DNA of 33,637 bases, taken from NCBI GenBank assembly GCA_012032745.1, contig JAAUQQ010000006.1, forward strand, positions 1-33,637, in the 5' to 3' direction. Shown one piece after another: positions 1 through 13,049 of this stretch (position 1 is its first letter; the number at the start of each line of letters is the position of its first letter). The notes under the pieces were generated by a model. That model saw only the letters and a program-made list of their open reading frames with translations, had not been told where the DNA came from and did not search any database. Made by a program: the position numbers and the translations under genes. This DNA comes from Synechococcales cyanobacterium RM1_1_8 (lineage in GTDB: Bacteria; Cyanobacteriota; Cyanobacteriia; PCC-9006; JAAUQQ01).

Positions 1-242
1 CAGCGGTGTTTCAGCCCGACCCCCCATTTTCCCCCCGGCTTCCCACTGGCCGCGATCGCGGGTTCTTGATTGCTGGCTTGATTGCTGGCTAGCCCCATCC
101 CATCCCATCCACCCTGCGTTAGATCGACTCGACACCCCTCCAGCGTAAACCGCCGGGGAGCGATCGCCCCCCAGCGGTTAATTCCTCGCTGTCGATTGAC
201 CAGGCTAGGAAGGGCGAGATCGCCCTAGCCCCGCCCCCTGGC

Positions 243-3200
243 CTAGGCCCTGGTGTTGTCGTCAATCAGCTCCTCATCATCGAGGATGATGCTGGAGCGA
301 TCGCTCGAACTGGGCGCGGGCGCATCAAAGGTCAGGGGAGGGCGACTGTCTGCGCTGGCATCCAAACCATAGACCCGAGCCGCCTTGTCGTCCAAAATGC
401 CGCCGTTGAGGGAGCCATCATCGGCCAAACCCCCGCCGCTTCATAGTTGAAGTCCATATCCGGGTTGGCGTTGGTGAGGGAATCCTCATAGGCATTGAAG
501 CCCGTGCCCGCTGGAATCAGGCGACCGATAATCACGTTCTCCTTCAGACCGCGCAACCAATCGGACTTGCCCTGGATCGCCGCTTCGGTCAGCACCCGAG
601 TGGTCTCCTGGAAGGAGGCCGCCGAGATAAAGCTGTCCGTATTCAGCGATGCCTTGGTGATGCCGAGCAGCATCGGCGTGTAGTCCGCCGGAGCACCGCC
701 CGTAATCGCCATGGCTTGGTTGACTTGATCCACCTGGCGCAGCTCCACCAGCTCGCCGGGCAGCATCGTCGTGTCGCCGCCATCCTCAATGCGCGCTTTC
801 GAGGTCATCTGCTTGACGATGACTTCGATGTGCTTGTCGGAGATCGTAATGCCCTGGGATTGATAGACCGCCTGCACCTCGTTGACCAGGAAGGACTGGA
901 CCTTCTGAAGGCTGGCCATGGCCGCTTCGTAGGTATCCATCTGTTCACGGAAATGCTTGAAGAAAATGTCCAGAATTTCGTGGGGGCTAGAGAGACCGTC
1001 CGTCAAGGGCTCCCCAGGTCCAACCTGCTGGCCATCGCCAACGATGACGCTCTGGCCGGGGTTGATCGGATAGCCGCTGACGGTGCCATCTTCTTCCACG
1101 ACCTTGACCTCCACAATGTCGCCATCGTCATTCACCAGTTGGGCTACGCCGGGGCGAATGGAGAGCACCGCGCCTTCCTTGGGCTTGCGGGCTTCGAGCA
1201 GCTCCTCAATCCTTGGCAGGCCCTGGATGATGTCGCCGGTCTTGGCCCGCTCAAATACGAGCAGGACGAGGTTGTCCCCCCGCTGGACCAGGCTGGCATC
1301 ATCGACCTGTAGCACTGCGCCGGGGGAGACGCGGTAGGGTCGGGCGACGCGGAAGTTGATTTCATTGCCGGTGACGGAGAGCACCTGGCCGGAGCCTTCC
1401 ATACGCAGCCCTGGGGCGATTTCGCTGCCTTCGACCACCAGATCGCCCGCTTTGACGGTGGGGGTTTCGCCGCCCGTGGAGACAGTGACGCGATCGCTAG
1501 GCCGCTCGATTAAGATCCGTCGCACGGCTTCAACGCCCTGCTGGATGCCCATGATCGTGCCGGTCTCCTTGCAGAGAATCTCGGTGCGAGCCACCACTGC
1601 CCCGGCCTGAATCACCTCGCCATCGCTCACCAGCAGGCGGGTGCGGGTGCTGCCCTGGACCGCATCCGCTGAAATATCGCGACGCAGCACCAGGGACTCC
1701 AAGACAACAATCTGGAGGCGCAGCAGCTCGGGATCTTGGTCATCGGGCAACAGCTCAATGTCAGCCACCACCTGGGCCGAACCGGCCTCCATGGACAGCA
1801 CGAGCTGGGTGCGCATCAGATCCACCCCCTCAACGGACTGGACGCGATCGCCATCCTTGAAGGGAATCCGCTGCACCACCTTGAGGCCGACGGAGCGCCC
1901 ATCGCCATCCTTGGCAACCTGGTTGGGTAAAGGAGGCTCGGTGGGGACTTGGTACTCCACCACGGGGCGCAGCAGCACCGCTGGACCCTCCGGCATTTCT
2001 ACGAGTTCGACATAGCACATTTCTGTGGCGGTGACCTCTTTGGTGACGGCATCGCCGGGGTTGGCCAGGCTGCCATCGCTGAGCTTGAGCGCCTTTTCCT
2101 CCTCCAACATGTGCAGCTCGCCGGGCTTGACCACGATCTCCCGCAGGATGTCGTTTTTCTGAGTGACTTCCACGATGCCGCTGCTGTTGCAGAAGACATC
2201 TTTGACCACTTCGGTGCCCGCTTCCACAAACTGGCCATTCTCCACCATCAGGAGGGAGATGTCCTTGTTGACCTCGTGGGCTTCCTCGGGAATCCACAGC
2301 AGCGTGCCGCCCTGGATGACTTCAAATCCCTGTTTGGACTTGCCCTTTTTGCCGACTTCGACCCCGGCATATTTGATAATGCCGCCGGTTTGGGTGCGAT
2401 ATTGATCGCTCTGGAGTTCCGCCACCACTTGGTTGTTGAGCACCTTGGTGCCAGGGGTGGTGGTGAGGTTGAACTGCTGGCCATCGGAGGTTTCTAGGAC
2501 ATAGTGCTCACTGCCGGAGGACACTTCAGCATGGACGCGGGCATCGTCGAGGGTGACGGAGGCGGTGATGATTTCGACTTCGCGATTGCCCTCGCCAGCG
2601 GCGGGCAGCCGCACCACGCCGCCAAACTCCGTGGTCAGGCGCGTTTCCGCCAAAATCGATTCGCCGTTGACTTCCTGGCCATTGGTGACGGCGGGTTCGG
2701 CCCCCGGCGGGAGGTTGTAAACTTCACCGCCGAGGATCCAGATCAGGCCCCCCCGCTGGGCGATGCGGGTGGTGTTGCCCTGGCGATCTTTCTTCTCTTC
2801 TGCGGCAATGTCTTGGAAGCGCACCTCCCCAGCCAGGTCGGAGGTGACGTCCTTGGTGGCTTTTTCCGTGGATTTTTTGCCCCGGCCCCCCACGGGCACC
2901 TCGGCGATCATTTGGTTGAGGCTGACCTCTTGCCCATCGGCGACGAACACCGTGGAGCCCTGGGCGACGCGCACCACCTGCTTTTTGCTGCCGGAGCCGA
3001 TCGTGATTTCAAAGTTGGCTTCGGCGACGGAGACCTCTTCGCCGTGGCGGGTGCGGAAGGGGCGAACGCGGGCTTTTTTCGAAAAGCTGATCTTGGCGGC
3101 GAGCTGGGCCCGCTCCTGGCGGGCGACTTCGCCGGTAAAGACGCCGCCGGTGTGGAAGGTGCGCATGGTGAGCTGGGTGCCGGGCTCGCCGATGGACTGG

Positions 3201-4192
3201 GCGGCGATGATGCCCACGGCTTCGCCCATGTCTACCATTTTGGCGTGGGCCAGGCTCCAGCCGTAGCAGAGGCGGCAGACGGAGCGGGCGGCTTCGCAGG
3301 TGAGGGGCGATCGCGCCTTAAGCTCTTCGACCCCGGAGCGATCGATCAGCTCCGCCAGGTCTGCATCGATGTCCTGGTTGCGGCGGGCAATGATTTCGCC
3401 GGTTTCGGGGTGCGTGAGATCTTCGGCCAAGACCCGACCGAGGAGGCGATCGCCAATGCGAATCAACACCCGCTCCCCATCCTTCATCGGCTGCACCGTG
3501 ACGCTGCGGGTGGTGCCACAATCCAGCTCCCGCACAATCACATCCTGGGAGACATCCACCAAACGCCGGGTCAGATAGCCAGAATCCGCCGTGCGCAGGG
3601 CCGTATCCACCAAGCCCTTGCGGGCACCGTAGGAGGAGATGATGTACTCCGTTACGGTCAAGCCTTCGCGGAAGTTGGTCTTGATCGGCAAGTCAATGAT
3701 TTCCCCCTGGGGGTTGGCCATCAGACCGCGCATACCCACGAGCTGGCGCACCTGGGAGATGTTGCCTCGGGCTCCCGAGAAAGCCATCATGTAGACGGAG
3801 TTGAGCGGGTTGTTGAGCTTGAAGTTCTTGACGACCTCGTTTTTGAGTTCATCACTGGTGATGCTCCAGGTGTCAATCACTTTTTGGAAACGCTCCACCT
3901 CCGTGATCTCACCGCGACTGTAGCGGGCCTCGGTGGTGCGAATTTCCTCTTCGGCGGCTTCGAGCATCTGCCGCTTTTCCGCCGGAACCTTGAGGTCGTC
4001 GATGCTGATGGAGACGCCCGCGCGGGTGGCAAACTTAAAGCCGAGCCCCTTGAGTTCGTCCGCCACCTGGGCGGTGCGGGCCGTGCCGTAATTGATGAAA
4101 GATGAGGTGATCATCTTCCGGAGCTGTTTCTTATCAATGACGCCGTTGTAAAACGCAACGGGCTTCTTCTCTGCTTTGTTTTGCTCTGTCAT
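243..4192 (-). CDS. rpoC2: DNA-directed RNA polymerase subunit beta'' (RpoC2), C-terminus split by an apparent 1-nt frameshift near 433-440
   Basis: ORF 332..4192 (-) has RpoC2 motifs ([45 protein letters not shown], large cyanobacterial insertion). The C-terminal residues after MDFNYEAAG continue in ORF 243..428 (-) ([14 protein letters not shown]...DDNTRA). Confidence 0.96.
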
Positions 4193-4357
4193 GTCTCTGC
4201 CGCCTAATTGCCCACTTAACTGCGATCGCGCGATTGATCCGCGAGGTCTAAATACTCATGCCCATTGGCGATGCCGGTCCGCACCTCGGGGGGATGCTGC
4301 TGGCGATCGCCTGCCTCGGACCAGCCCAGGCCCAGTCCAGGCTTAACCCACCACCAC

Positions 4358-6232
4358 TCAACTCACCAAAACATCGTGAATCGTCTTGTTGAGGATGGCC
4401 CGTCCCGTCGTGGTCAACACATATTGGGAGATTAAATTGCCCTCCGCATCCTCCCGCACCCGCCGCTGGGGATAGAGCTTGGTCACGCTACCATCCTCAC
4501 TGCGCGTGATCTCCGGCTCACCCTCCGCTTCGCCTCCTTGATCCACCGGGCCATCAAAGCGCACCCAAACATAGGCATGGAGGTCAATTTGCCCCTGCTC
4601 GTAGGCCATGATTGCATCGGTCATGGAGGCGTAATACTGCCCCGCGCCTTTCTGCTGATAGGGGTTGTGAACACTGAGGTAATAGCAGCCCAGAACCATA
4701 TCCTGGCTCGGGGTGATAATCGGAGAGCCCGTGGCGGGCGAGAGTACATTGTTGGAAGCCAGCATCAACAGTCGCGCTTCGGATTGGGACTCCAGGGACA
4801 GCGGCACATGGACCGCCATTTGGTCCCCATCAAAGTCGGCGTTGAAGGCAGGACAGACCAAGGGGTGGAGCTGGATGGCGCGACCGGGCACCAAAATCGG
4901 CTCAAAGGCCTGAATGCCTAGGCGGTGGAGCGTCGGCGCTCGGTTGAGCATGACGGGGTGGCCATCGATCACCTCCTCCAGCACCTCCCAGATCACCGGG
5001 TCCGTGCGCTGGATCAGCTTCTTGGCCGCCTTGATGTTGTTGACCAAGCCCTGACGAATCAGGCGATGGATGACGAAGGGCTGGAACAGCTCGATCGCCA
5101 TCTCCCTCGGCAGGCCGCACTGGTGAATTTTGAGGTTTGGCCCGACGACGATCACCGAACGCCCGGAATAGTCCACCCGCTTACCCAGGAGGTTTTGGCG
5201 GAAGCGGCCCTGTTTGCCTTCGATGATGTCCGAGAGGGATTTGAGCGGGCGATTGTTTGCCCCCACCACGGTCCGGCCCCGGCGACCGTTGTCGATCAGC
5301 GCATCGACCGCTTCCTGGAGCATCCGCTTTTCGTTGCGGACAATGATTTCCGGAGCCAGGATTTCCTGGAGGCGGGCCAGGCGGTTGTTGCGGTTGATCA
5401 CCCGGCGGTAGAGGTCGTTCAAGTCGGAGGTGGCAAAGCGACCCCCATCGAGCTGGACCATGGGCCGCAGGTCCGGCGGAATTACCGGAATGTATTGCAG
5501 CACCATCCAGTCCGGGCGGGAGCCCGTGGCGATGAAGTTGTCGATCACCCGCAGGCGCTTGATCAGCTTGGCCCGCTTCTGGCCCTTGGAGTTGGCAATA
5601 CCCTCGCGCAGTTGCTCCGCTTCCCCATCCAGGTCCAGATCCTGGAGCAGCCGCTGGAGTGCCTCGGCACCGATGCCCACTTCGATGTTCTCTAAGGTGG
5701 AGTCTTCCGCGTAGATCTGCTCTTCCAGCTCCATCCACTGGTCTTCGTTCAGCAGTTGCTTATGCTGCAAGTCGGGGTGATTGCCCGCATCCAAGACCAC
5801 ATAGGAGTTGAAATAAACAATTTGCTCCACATCCCGCAGGGGCATGTCGAGGATGATGGCGATGTAGCTGGGAATGCCCTTGAGATACCAGACGTGGGCC
5901 ACGGGGGCGGCCAGCTTGATGTAGCCCATGCGGTGGCGACGCACGCGGGATTCGGTCACTTCCACGCCGCAGCGCTCGCAGACGATGCCCCGGTGGCGCA
6001 CGCGCTTGTACTTGCCACAGTGACATTCCCAATCCTTGGCGGGGCCAAAGATTCGCTCACAAAACAGGCCATCCATTTCCGGCTTAAGGGTGCGGTAGTT
6101 GATGGTTTCAGGCTTGGTGACTTCGCCTACAACTGCGCCATTGGGCTGGGTTCGCTCCCCCCATTGGCGAATACGTTCGGGGGAGGCCAGGCCGATTTTG
6201 ACGTAATCAAACCGTTGTTCTAGCTTTGCCAT
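4358..6232 (-). CDS. rpoC1: DNA-directed RNA polymerase subunit gamma (RpoC1)
   Basis: Start [28 protein letters not shown] at 6232; [16 protein letters not shown] catalytic motif; zinc-binding [23 protein letters not shown]. The longer provided ORF start (6406) is unlikely. Confidence 0.97.
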   Translation of the reverse strand: MAKLEQRFDYVKIGLASPERIRQWGERTQPNGAVVGEVTKPETINYRTLKPEMDGLFCERIFGPAKDWECHCGKYKRVRHRGIVCERCGVEVTESRVRRHRMGYIKLAAPVAHVWYLKGIPSYIAIILDMPLRDVEQIVYFNSYVVLDAGNHPDLQHKQLLNEDQWMELEEQIYAEDSTLENIEVGIGAEALQRLLQDLDLDGEAEQLREGIANSKGQKRAKLIKRLRVIDNFIATGSRPDWMVLQYIPVIPPDLRPMVQLDGGRFATSDLNDLYRRVINRNNRLARLQEILAPEIIVRNEKRMLQEAVDALIDNGRRGRTVVGANNRPLKSLSDIIEGKQGRFRQNLLGKRVDYSGRSVIVVGPNLKIHQCGLPREMAIELFQPFVIHRLIRQGLVNNIKAAKKLIQRTDPVIWEVLEEVIDGHPVMLNRAPTLHRLGIQAFEPILVPGRAIQLHPLVCPAFNADFDGDQMAVHVPLSLESQSEARLLMLASNNVLSPATGSPIITPSQDMVLGCYYLSVHNPYQQKGAGQYYASMTDAIMAYEQGQIDLHAYVWVRFDGPVDQGGEAEGEPEITRSEDGSVTKLYPQRRVREDAEGNLISQYVLTTTGRAILNKTIHDVLVS

Positions 6233-6460
6233 TGGGCGGGGATCCTTTGGAGGTAGCGTTCGGGGGCTTACTGAAATGGGGGCGATCCAGGGTCGGGTTG
6301 AGCCTGGGTCAGGTGGGTTACCAGAGAGTCGGCAATCAGGTCGAGCCTGGAGCTGGGGAAGGGAAAAGGCGATCGCCATTGCCCGCTCCTCCCCCTCCAG
6401 AGACAACGGCCCGTCCGTAGCTGCTGCACGAGCAGAACCCAGGCGAGGAACCCAGGGAAA

Positions 6461-9400
6461 CTAAACTTCCTGAATTTCCTCGCGGGGGGCGATCGATTCA
6501 TAGGTTGGCCGTGATGGAGCCCGACGGTTGCTCACATCCACCATCAGATCCACTTCGGTGTCCTGATCGGTGCCATCCAAACTGGTGTCCAGCTTGTGGA
6601 CTGCAATGTCCAAACAGAGGGATTGCAGCTCGCGCATCAACACCTTGAAGGATTCCGGTGTGCCCGGTTTGGGGATGGCCTTGCCCTTGACGATCGCATT
6701 CAAGGCTTCATTGCGGCCCTGCATATCGTCGGACTTCACCGTCAACAGCTCCTGGAGCGTGTAGGCAGCCCCGAAGGCTTCGAGGGCCCAAACCTCCATC
6801 TCGCCAAAGCGCTGGCCGCCCTGCTGGGCCTTGCCGCCCAGGGGCTGCTGGGTCACCAGGGAGTAGGGGCCAGTGGAGCGGGCATGGATCTTGTCATCGG
6901 CCATGTGGACCAGCTTGAGCATGTAGGCCCGACCCACGGTCACCGCTTGGTCAAAGGGCTCGCCGCTGCGCCCGTCATAGATCTGGATCTTGCCAGGATT
7001 GTTGTCATCAAACACCCAGGCATTGCCCGTCCGCTTGCGGGCGGCTTCCAGCTTGCCGTGAACCGTCAGGCGAGAGGCTTCCTCACCGTGCATCTCATCG
7101 AAGGGCGTCAGCTTAAAGCGGGTGTGGAGCTTGTCCCCAGCCCAGCCCAGCAGACATTCAAACACCTGGCCGACGTTCATACGCGAAGGCACACCCAGGG
7201 GGTTGAGCACGATGTCCAGGGGGGTGCCATCGGGCAGATAGGGCATGTCCGCCACCGGCAGAATCCGGGAAATAATCCCCTTGTTGCCATGGCGACCGGC
7301 CATCTTGTCGCCCACTTGAATCTTGCGCTTCTGGGCCACATAGACCCGGACCACCATGTTGGCACCGGGGGGCAGCTCATCCCCCTGCTCGCGGGTAAAG
7401 ACGCGCACATCTACCACGCGGCCTTTCTCGCCGTTGGGCACCCGCAGGGAGTTGTCCCGCACATCGCGGGCCTTCTCGCCGAAAATTGCCCGCAGCAGCT
7501 TTTCTTCCGGAGGCTGGTCCGATTCCCCCTTGGGGGTCACCTTGCCCACGAGGATGTCTCCCGCATCCACCCAGGCTCCGACGCGGATAACGCCGCCCTC
7601 ATCGAGCTGGCGCAGGGAGTCTTCGCCGACGTTGGGAATCTCTCGGGTGATCTCTTCGGGACCGAGTTTGGTTTGGCGCGCCTCAATCTCAAATTTCTCA
7701 ATGTGGATTGAGGTGTAGACATCCTCGCGCACCAGGCGCTCACTGATCAGGATGGCATCTTCGTAGTTGTAGCCTTCCCAGGGCATGTAGGCGACCAGAA
7801 CGTTCTGGCCCAGGGCCAGCTCGCCGCCCTCGGTGGCGGAGCCATCGGCCAAGACCTGGCCCACCTCCACTTCATCCCCCTCAAAGGCCAGGGGACGCTG
7901 GTTGAGGCAGGTGTCCTGGTTGGAGCGCTGGTACTTTTGCAGCGGATAGACGATCTGTTCGCCTTCATCGCTCATGACGACGATGCGATCGGCATCCACC
8001 TGGGTGACCCGCCCCGGCGTACGGCTGACAATCACCATGCCGGAGTCGCGGGCCGCTTGGGCCTCCAGGCCGGTGCCGACCAGCGGACGCTCGGGGCGCA
8101 GTAGGGGCACCGCCTGGCGCTGCATGTTGGAGCCCATCAGGGCACGGTTGGCATCGTCGTGCTCCAGGAAGGGAATCAGCGACGTGGCCACCGAAATGAT
8201 CTGCACCGGCGAAACCGCCACAAAGTCCACCTGGGTTGGGGAGGTGGTGGTGAAATCCTGGCGGTAGCGCACCGGAATGGTCTCGCCCTGGATGTAGCCT
8301 TCGGCATCGGTGGTGATGTCGCCGGGGGCGACGCGCAGGTCGTCCTCCTCATCTGCCGTCATGTAGACCGAGGGCAGGTCCAGGCGAACCCGGCCGTTTT
8401 CCACCTTGCGGAAGGGGGTCTCAATGAAGCCGTAGGCGTTGACCCGAGCGTGGGTCGCCAGGGAGCCAATCAGACCCGCGTTGGGGCCTTCCGGGGTCTC
8501 AATCGGACAGATGCGGCCATAGTGGGAGGGGTGAATGTCTCGCACCGCAAAGCCCGCCCGCTCGCGGGTCAGACCGCCGGGGCCCAGGGCACTGAGGCGA
8601 CGCTTGTGGGTCAGCTCCGCCAGGGGGTTCGTCTGGTCCATGAACTGGGAGAGCTGGGAGGAGCCAAAGAACTCCTTGATGGCTGCCACCAGGGGCTTGG
8701 GGTTGACCAGGGAAGCGGGGGTGAGGGAGTCGGAGTCGGAGACCGTCATGCGCTCCCGAATGATGCGCTCCAAGCGGTTGAGGCCCACGCGCACCTGGTT
8801 TTGTAGCAGTTCGCCGACGGAGCGAACCCGGCGGTTGCCCAGGTGGTCAATGTCATCGATGTTGCCAATGTCGAATTCCAGATTCACCAGGTAGTCGATC
8901 GAAGCCAGAATATCTTGGGGCGTCAGAACCCGCGTGGTGTCGGGCACGGTCAGACGCAGTTTGCGGTTGATTTTGTAGCGACCGACGCGGCCCAGGTCAT
9001 AGCGTTTGGGATCGAAGAAACGGGACTCCAGCAACTGAAGGCCGCCAGAGACTGTGGGGGGCTCGCCGGGGCGCAGCTTGCGGTAGAGTTCCAGCAGTGC
9101 CTCTTCTTCGTTGTACTGGCCTTCTTTCTCAATGGTTTTCTGGAAATACTCCGGGTGCCGCATGGCATCGAAGATTTCGTTATCGTTGAGACCGATCGCC
9201 TTGAGCAACACCTGGGCCGACAGCTTGCGGGTTTTGTCGATGCGCACCCAGACAAGGTCGTTCTTGTCCGTCTCAAACTTGAGCCAGGCTCCTCGATTGG
9301 GGATCAGGCTGGCATTGTAGGTGCGGCGGCCATGCTTGTCGGTTTCGGACTTGTAGTAGACCCCAGGGCTGCGCACAATCTGGTTGACGATCACCCTCTC

Positions 9401-9760
9401 GGCACCGTTGATGATGAAGGTGCCCCGCTCGGTCATCAGTGGCAGGTCGCCGATGAAGACCTCCTGCTCCTTGATTTCGCCGTTTTCCTTGTTGATCAGT
9501 CGGGTGGGCACATAGAGCTGCACCGCATAGGTTCCATCTCGGCGCTTGGCCTCATCAACATCGTATTTGGGCCGCTTGAGCTTGTAATCTTTGCCGAGGA
9601 AATGCAGCTCTAGCTTGCCGGTGTAGTCTGTGATCGGCGAGAAGCTCTCAAGCTCTTCGATCAGTCCTTCCTCTAGGAACCAGCGAAAACTTGCTCGCTG
9701 GATTTCAACCATATCTGGTAGAACAAAAGCAGCGGGGGCAACGGTGATCTGATCAGTCAT
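6461..9760 (-). CDS. rpoB: DNA-directed RNA polymerase subunit beta (RpoB)
   Basis: [33 protein letters not shown] start at 9760; [21 protein letters not shown] and [15 protein letters not shown] motifs; upstream of rpoC1-rpoC2. Confidence 0.97.
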   Translation of the reverse strand: MTDQITVAPAAFVLPDMVEIQRASFRWFLEEGLIEELESFSPITDYTGKLELHFLGKDYKLKRPKYDVDEAKRRDGTYAVQLYVPTRLINKENGEIKEQEVFIGDLPLMTERGTFIINGAERVIVNQIVRSPGVYYKSETDKHGRRTYNASLIPNRGAWLKFETDKNDLVWVRIDKTRKLSAQVLLKAIGLNDNEIFDAMRHPEYFQKTIEKEGQYNEEEALLELYRKLRPGEPPTVSGGLQLLESRFFDPKRYDLGRVGRYKINRKLRLTVPDTTRVLTPQDILASIDYLVNLEFDIGNIDDIDHLGNRRVRSVGELLQNQVRVGLNRLERIIRERMTVSDSDSLTPASLVNPKPLVAAIKEFFGSSQLSQFMDQTNPLAELTHKRRLSALGPGGLTRERAGFAVRDIHPSHYGRICPIETPEGPNAGLIGSLATHARVNAYGFIETPFRKVENGRVRLDLPSVYMTADEEDDLRVAPGDITTDAEGYIQGETIPVRYRQDFTTTSPTQVDFVAVSPVQIISVATSLIPFLEHDDANRALMGSNMQRQAVPLLRPERPLVGTGLEAQAARDSGMVIVSRTPGRVTQVDADRIVVMSDEGEQIVYPLQKYQRSNQDTCLNQRPLAFEGDEVEVGQVLADGSATEGGELALGQNVLVAYMPWEGYNYEDAILISERLVREDVYTSIHIEKFEIEARQTKLGPEEITREIPNVGEDSLRQLDEGGVIRVGAWVDAGDILVGKVTPKGESDQPPEEKLLRAIFGEKARDVRDNSLRVPNGEKGRVVDVRVFTREQGDELPPGANMVVRVYVAQKRKIQVGDKMAGRHGNKGIISRILPVADMPYLPDGTPLDIVLNPLGVPSRMNVGQVFECLLGWAGDKLHTRFKLTPFDEMHGEEASRLTVHGKLEAARKRTGNAWVFDDNNPGKIQIYDGRSGEPFDQAVTVGRAYMLKLVHMADDKIHARSTGPYSLVTQQPLGGKAQQGGQRFGEMEVWALEAFGAAYTLQELLTVKSDDMQGRNEALNAIVKGKAIPKPGTPESFKVLMRELQSLCLDIAVHKLDTSLDGTDQDTEVDLMVDVSNRRAPSRPTYESIAPREEIQEV

Positions 9761-9968
9761 GCGTCTCCTCGAACGGGTCACGCCTGGGGCGACCCCGAAT
9801 TTTACAGCAATGTGGGCGTTACTTCAAGATCTAGGTAAAGTCAATCTTGACTTTGGTCTTCAAGTCACAACGGTCTCGATGGGGTGCGGTCTTGGGTGGG
9901 GTGGGTGGTGATGCTGGGGCCGAAGCCGGGCCGAAGCGGCCTGGTAATTCAAGTGATTTAACGGTGAT

Positions 9969-10800
9969 TCAGGGGGAGGATGGTTCCAGGGGGGGCAGCT
10001 TGAAGAGCTCAAACGCATTTTGGGTGGTTTGGTGGGCAAGTTCTGGGAGGGGGATGCCGCGCAGTTGGGCGACCTGGGCGGCCACATGGGCTACGAAGGC
10101 GGGCTCGTTGCGCTGGCCCCGCTGGGGGACGGGGGCGAGGAAGGGGCAGTCGGTTTCGATCAAGAGCGATCGCCGGGCACCATGCGAGCAGAGGCTTGAA
10201 TCTGCTCAGCTTTCTTGAACGTGACCGTGCCGCTGAAGCTGATAAAAAATCCCTGGTCTAGGAACCACTGCGTTTCCTCGGGGGTGCCGCCCCAGCAGTG
10301 CATCACCCCGGTGACGGGGGCTAGGCCTGCTGCCCGGCGAGACTGTTGGAAGCTGGTCAAGGCTTCTGCCATGGCGGCGGCGGCATCCCGGCAGTGGATG
10401 ATCACGGCAGGTGGAGGTCTGCGGCGATCGCGAGCTGGGCCTGTAGGGCTTGGTGCTGTTGCTCCACCGAGTCGGACTTGAAAAAATCTAAGCCGGTCTC
10501 ACCGATCGCCACAATGCGCCGATCTTCCTGGGCCAATTGGCGAATCTGGCCAGCGCTGTCGGCGGTCCACTGGGCCACATCCAGGGGGTGGAGGCCAATG
10601 GCAAAGCTGACCTCGGGAAAGCGATCGGCCACGGCCCGCATGGCCTCAAACTCGGCGGGCTCGACGCAGGAGTGAACCAGCCGCACCACGCCGGCCTGAC
10701 GCCAACGCAGCGCAACCGCCTCCAGGTCTTCCCGGAAGCGGTCAAAGGCAATGTGCACATGGGTGTCAACCAACGGTGGGGGAGCGGGTTGCACAGTCAA
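9969..10800 (-). pseudogene. tatD: TatD-family metal-dependent hydrolase, split over three frames by two apparent 1-nt deletions
   Basis: Consecutive minus ORFs 10402..10800 ([29 protein letters not shown]), 10160..10405 ([42 protein letters not shown]) and 9969..10163 ([35 protein letters not shown]) join into one TatD protein. May be an intact gene with sequencing errors. Confidence 0.85.
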
Positions 10801-11022
10801 TACCTATTGAACCAGTTGAGCCAATACCAACTTGAGCCAACACCAGCGAATCAACACCAAGGGGATGGATGGATCCAAGGTAATCCTGGGGAGCCAGATG
10901 ATGGAGCCGTAGAACCTAGGGGGTGAATATTGCCGCGATTCTGACAAGACTCCGGTGAGGCGGGTGGCCCTGGAACCAGCCCTGCCGGGGAGGGAGCAGC
11001 CCCACCAGGGATTGCGCCTGGC

Positions 11023-11322
11023 TCAACCGTTGTAGGGTTCGACCTTGGCCTTGTAGGTTTTGGCAATGCCAGATTTCTTGTTGGCACCCGTGTTTTTGTG
11101 GTACACGCCGCGCTTCACAGCCTTGTCGATCTTGCTGTAAGCAGCGGACATTTTGACCGCTACAGCCTGCTTCGATTCATCGTTGGGCTCAGCAACATAG
11201 GCCTCGACAGCGGCTAGATAGCTTTTGGTCAGGGTTTTAACGGCAGACTTGTAGGACTTGTTTCGCAGGCGATTTCGCTCCGCAATTTGGATGCGCTTTT
11301 CCGCAGATTTAATATTTGCCAC
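11023..11322 (-). CDS. rpsT: 30S ribosomal protein S20
   Basis: [30 protein letters not shown]...[19 protein letters not shown] is a characteristic S20 sequence. Confidence 0.96.
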   Translation of the reverse strand: MANIKSAEKRIQIAERNRLRNKSYKSAVKTLTKSYLAAVEAYVAEPNDESKQAVAVKMSAAYSKIDKAVKRGVYHKNTGANKKSGIAKTYKAKVEPYNG

Positions 11323-11473
11323 AGTTATCTATCTAAGCTCGACGCTCTACCAGTCCCCCATTATGACATAGGCGGGGTAAATCTTCAGGCGCTCCGGAAA
11401 TAAAAATGCAATTTCTGGGGGAAGTCGCTGGATTGGGGTGATGGCTTGCTCCTGGATGAAAATAACATCCATC

Positions 11474-11530
11474 GAAAAATCACGCCCTGAAAAATCACGC
11501 CCTGAAAAATCACGCCCTGAAAAATCACGC
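11474..11530. repeat. 15-bp tandem repeat (gaaaaatcacgccct), 3 full copies plus a 12-bp partial copy
   Basis: Direct reading: gaaaaatcacgccct at 11474, 11489 and 11504, then gaaaaatcacgc at 11519. Confidence 0.97.
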
Positions 11531-11682
11531 TAAGCTTGTAGGCATCAGACCTTAGGCCACAGGGTTGTCCGGGAATTTATGGCTAGATCTGCTGCGCGAT
11601 CTCCCGCAGTTGCGCCAGCAATGTGCCACTGACTGCCCCTAATACCCCCCCACCTTCCACCTTTCGATTGACCCTTAGCGCC

Positions 11683-12980
11683 ATGCTGCGAATCGTTTCC
11701 CGATGGGATGAAGCCCAGGCAGAGATCAAGCGCATCTGCGATCGCACCCACGACAGCACCTCTTCCAATGCTGAGGCCACGGTCCAGCAGATTATCCATG
11801 GGGTGCAGCGCCGGGGAGATGCCGCCCTGCTGGACTATGCCCAGGAATTTGACCAGGTCACCCTGGAAGCGGCTGAGCTGCGGGTGGACTTTGCCGAATG
11901 GAGTGCCTACCAGCAGGTGCCCAAGGCCTTTGTCGATGCGGTGCGGGTGGCCCACCGCAACATCAAGCAATTCCACGAACAACGCCAGCCCAAGAGCTGG
12001 GTGCAGTTTGGCGAGGATGATGTGGTGCTGGGCAAGCGCTATACGCCTGTGGATGCAGCGGGGCTCTATGTGCCGGGGGGCAAGGCTGCTATCCCAGCAC
12101 GGTGTTGATGAATGCGGTGCCAGCCTTGGTGGCTGGGGTGCCTCGGGTGGTGATGGTGACGCCGCCGGGGCGGGATAAGCGGGTCAACCCAGCGGTGTTG
12201 GTGGCGGCCCAGGAGGCGGGCATTGAAGAGATTTATCGGGTGGGGGGTGCCCAGGCGGTGGCGGCCCTGGCCTATGGTACGGAGACGATTCCGGCAGTCA
12301 ATGTCATTTCTGGCCCCGGCAATATCTATGTCACCCTGGCCAAAAAGCTGGTCTATGGCCGGGTGGGGATCGATTCCCTGGCGGGGCCATCGGAGGTGTT
12401 GGTGATTGCGGATCACCAAGCCAATCCGGCCCATGTGGCGGCGGACCTGCTGGCCCAGGCGGAGCATGACACCCGCGCGGCTTCGGTTTTGATTACGACG
12501 GATGAGGCTCTGGCCCAGGCGGTGGTGGCGCAGGTGAGTCGGCAGTTGGAAGGGCATCCCCGCCGGGCGATCGCTGAAAAGGCGATCGTCAACTATGGCC
12601 TGATCATCCTCGTCAAAGACCTGGCCGAAGCCGCCCAGCTCTCCAACGAATTTGCGCCGGAGCACCTGGAGCTAGAAATCGCCGATCCCTGGGCGCTGCT
12701 GGAGCAGATTCGCCATGCCGGAGCGATTTTCCTGGGCAACTCTACCCCAGAGGCCGTGGGGGACTACCTGGCGGGGCCGAACCACACCCTGCCCACCTCG
12801 GGGGCGGCCCGCTATGCTTCGGCCCTGGGCGTGGAGACGTTCATGAAGCATTCCAGCATCATTCACTATTCTCCGGCAGCCCTGGCGAAGATGTCGGGGG
12901 CGATCGATGCCCTGGCGACCGCCGAGGGGCTGCATTCCCACGCTGAATCGGTGCGCCTGCGACGGGATGATTTGCTGTGA
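11683..12980 (+). CDS. hisD: Histidinol dehydrogenase, interrupted by an apparent 1-nt deletion near 12088-12096
   Basis: ORF 11623..12108 ([23 protein letters not shown]...[12 protein letters not shown]) continues in another frame as ORF 12102..12980 ([20 protein letters not shown]...[17 protein letters not shown]...EHLEL...[17 protein letters not shown]). Confidence 0.95.
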
Positions 12981-13013
12981 TTGGGAGCCGCCCTGGCTGC
13001 TGTGATAGGGCGG

Positions 13014-13049
13014 CTAGGAGGCTTTCTAGGAGGCTTTCTAGGAGGCTTT
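13014..13049. repeat. 12-bp tandem repeat (ctaggaggcttt) x3
   Basis: Direct reading: copies at 13014, 13026 and 13038. The last copy encodes the KAS-stop end of the minus-strand ORF. Confidence 0.96.

Noticed and set aside
211-226. agggcgagatcgccct palindrome downstream of rpoC2 as a terminator
   Set aside because: Only a 2-nt loop and no T-run; resembles a HIP1-like palindrome more than a terminator.
2504-4105. 533-aa plus-strand ORF antisense to rpoC2
   Set aside because: Antisense to a clear rpoC2 coding region; Gly/His/Asp-rich composition typical of shadow frames in GC-rich genes; no recognisable domain.
6596-7711. 371-aa plus-strand ORF antisense to rpoB (similar shadows at 8843..9613 and elsewhere)
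   Set aside because: Mirror frames of well-supported rpoB; no protein-like motif.
11474-11530. Possible CRISPR array
   Set aside because: Repeat units are directly adjacent with no spacers and only 15 bp long; same logic applies to the other tandem repeats.
12086-12112. Programmed ribosomal frameshift in hisD or rpoC2
   Set aside because: No canonical slippery site plus structure evident, and similar indels affect several unrelated genes, pointing to sequence errors.
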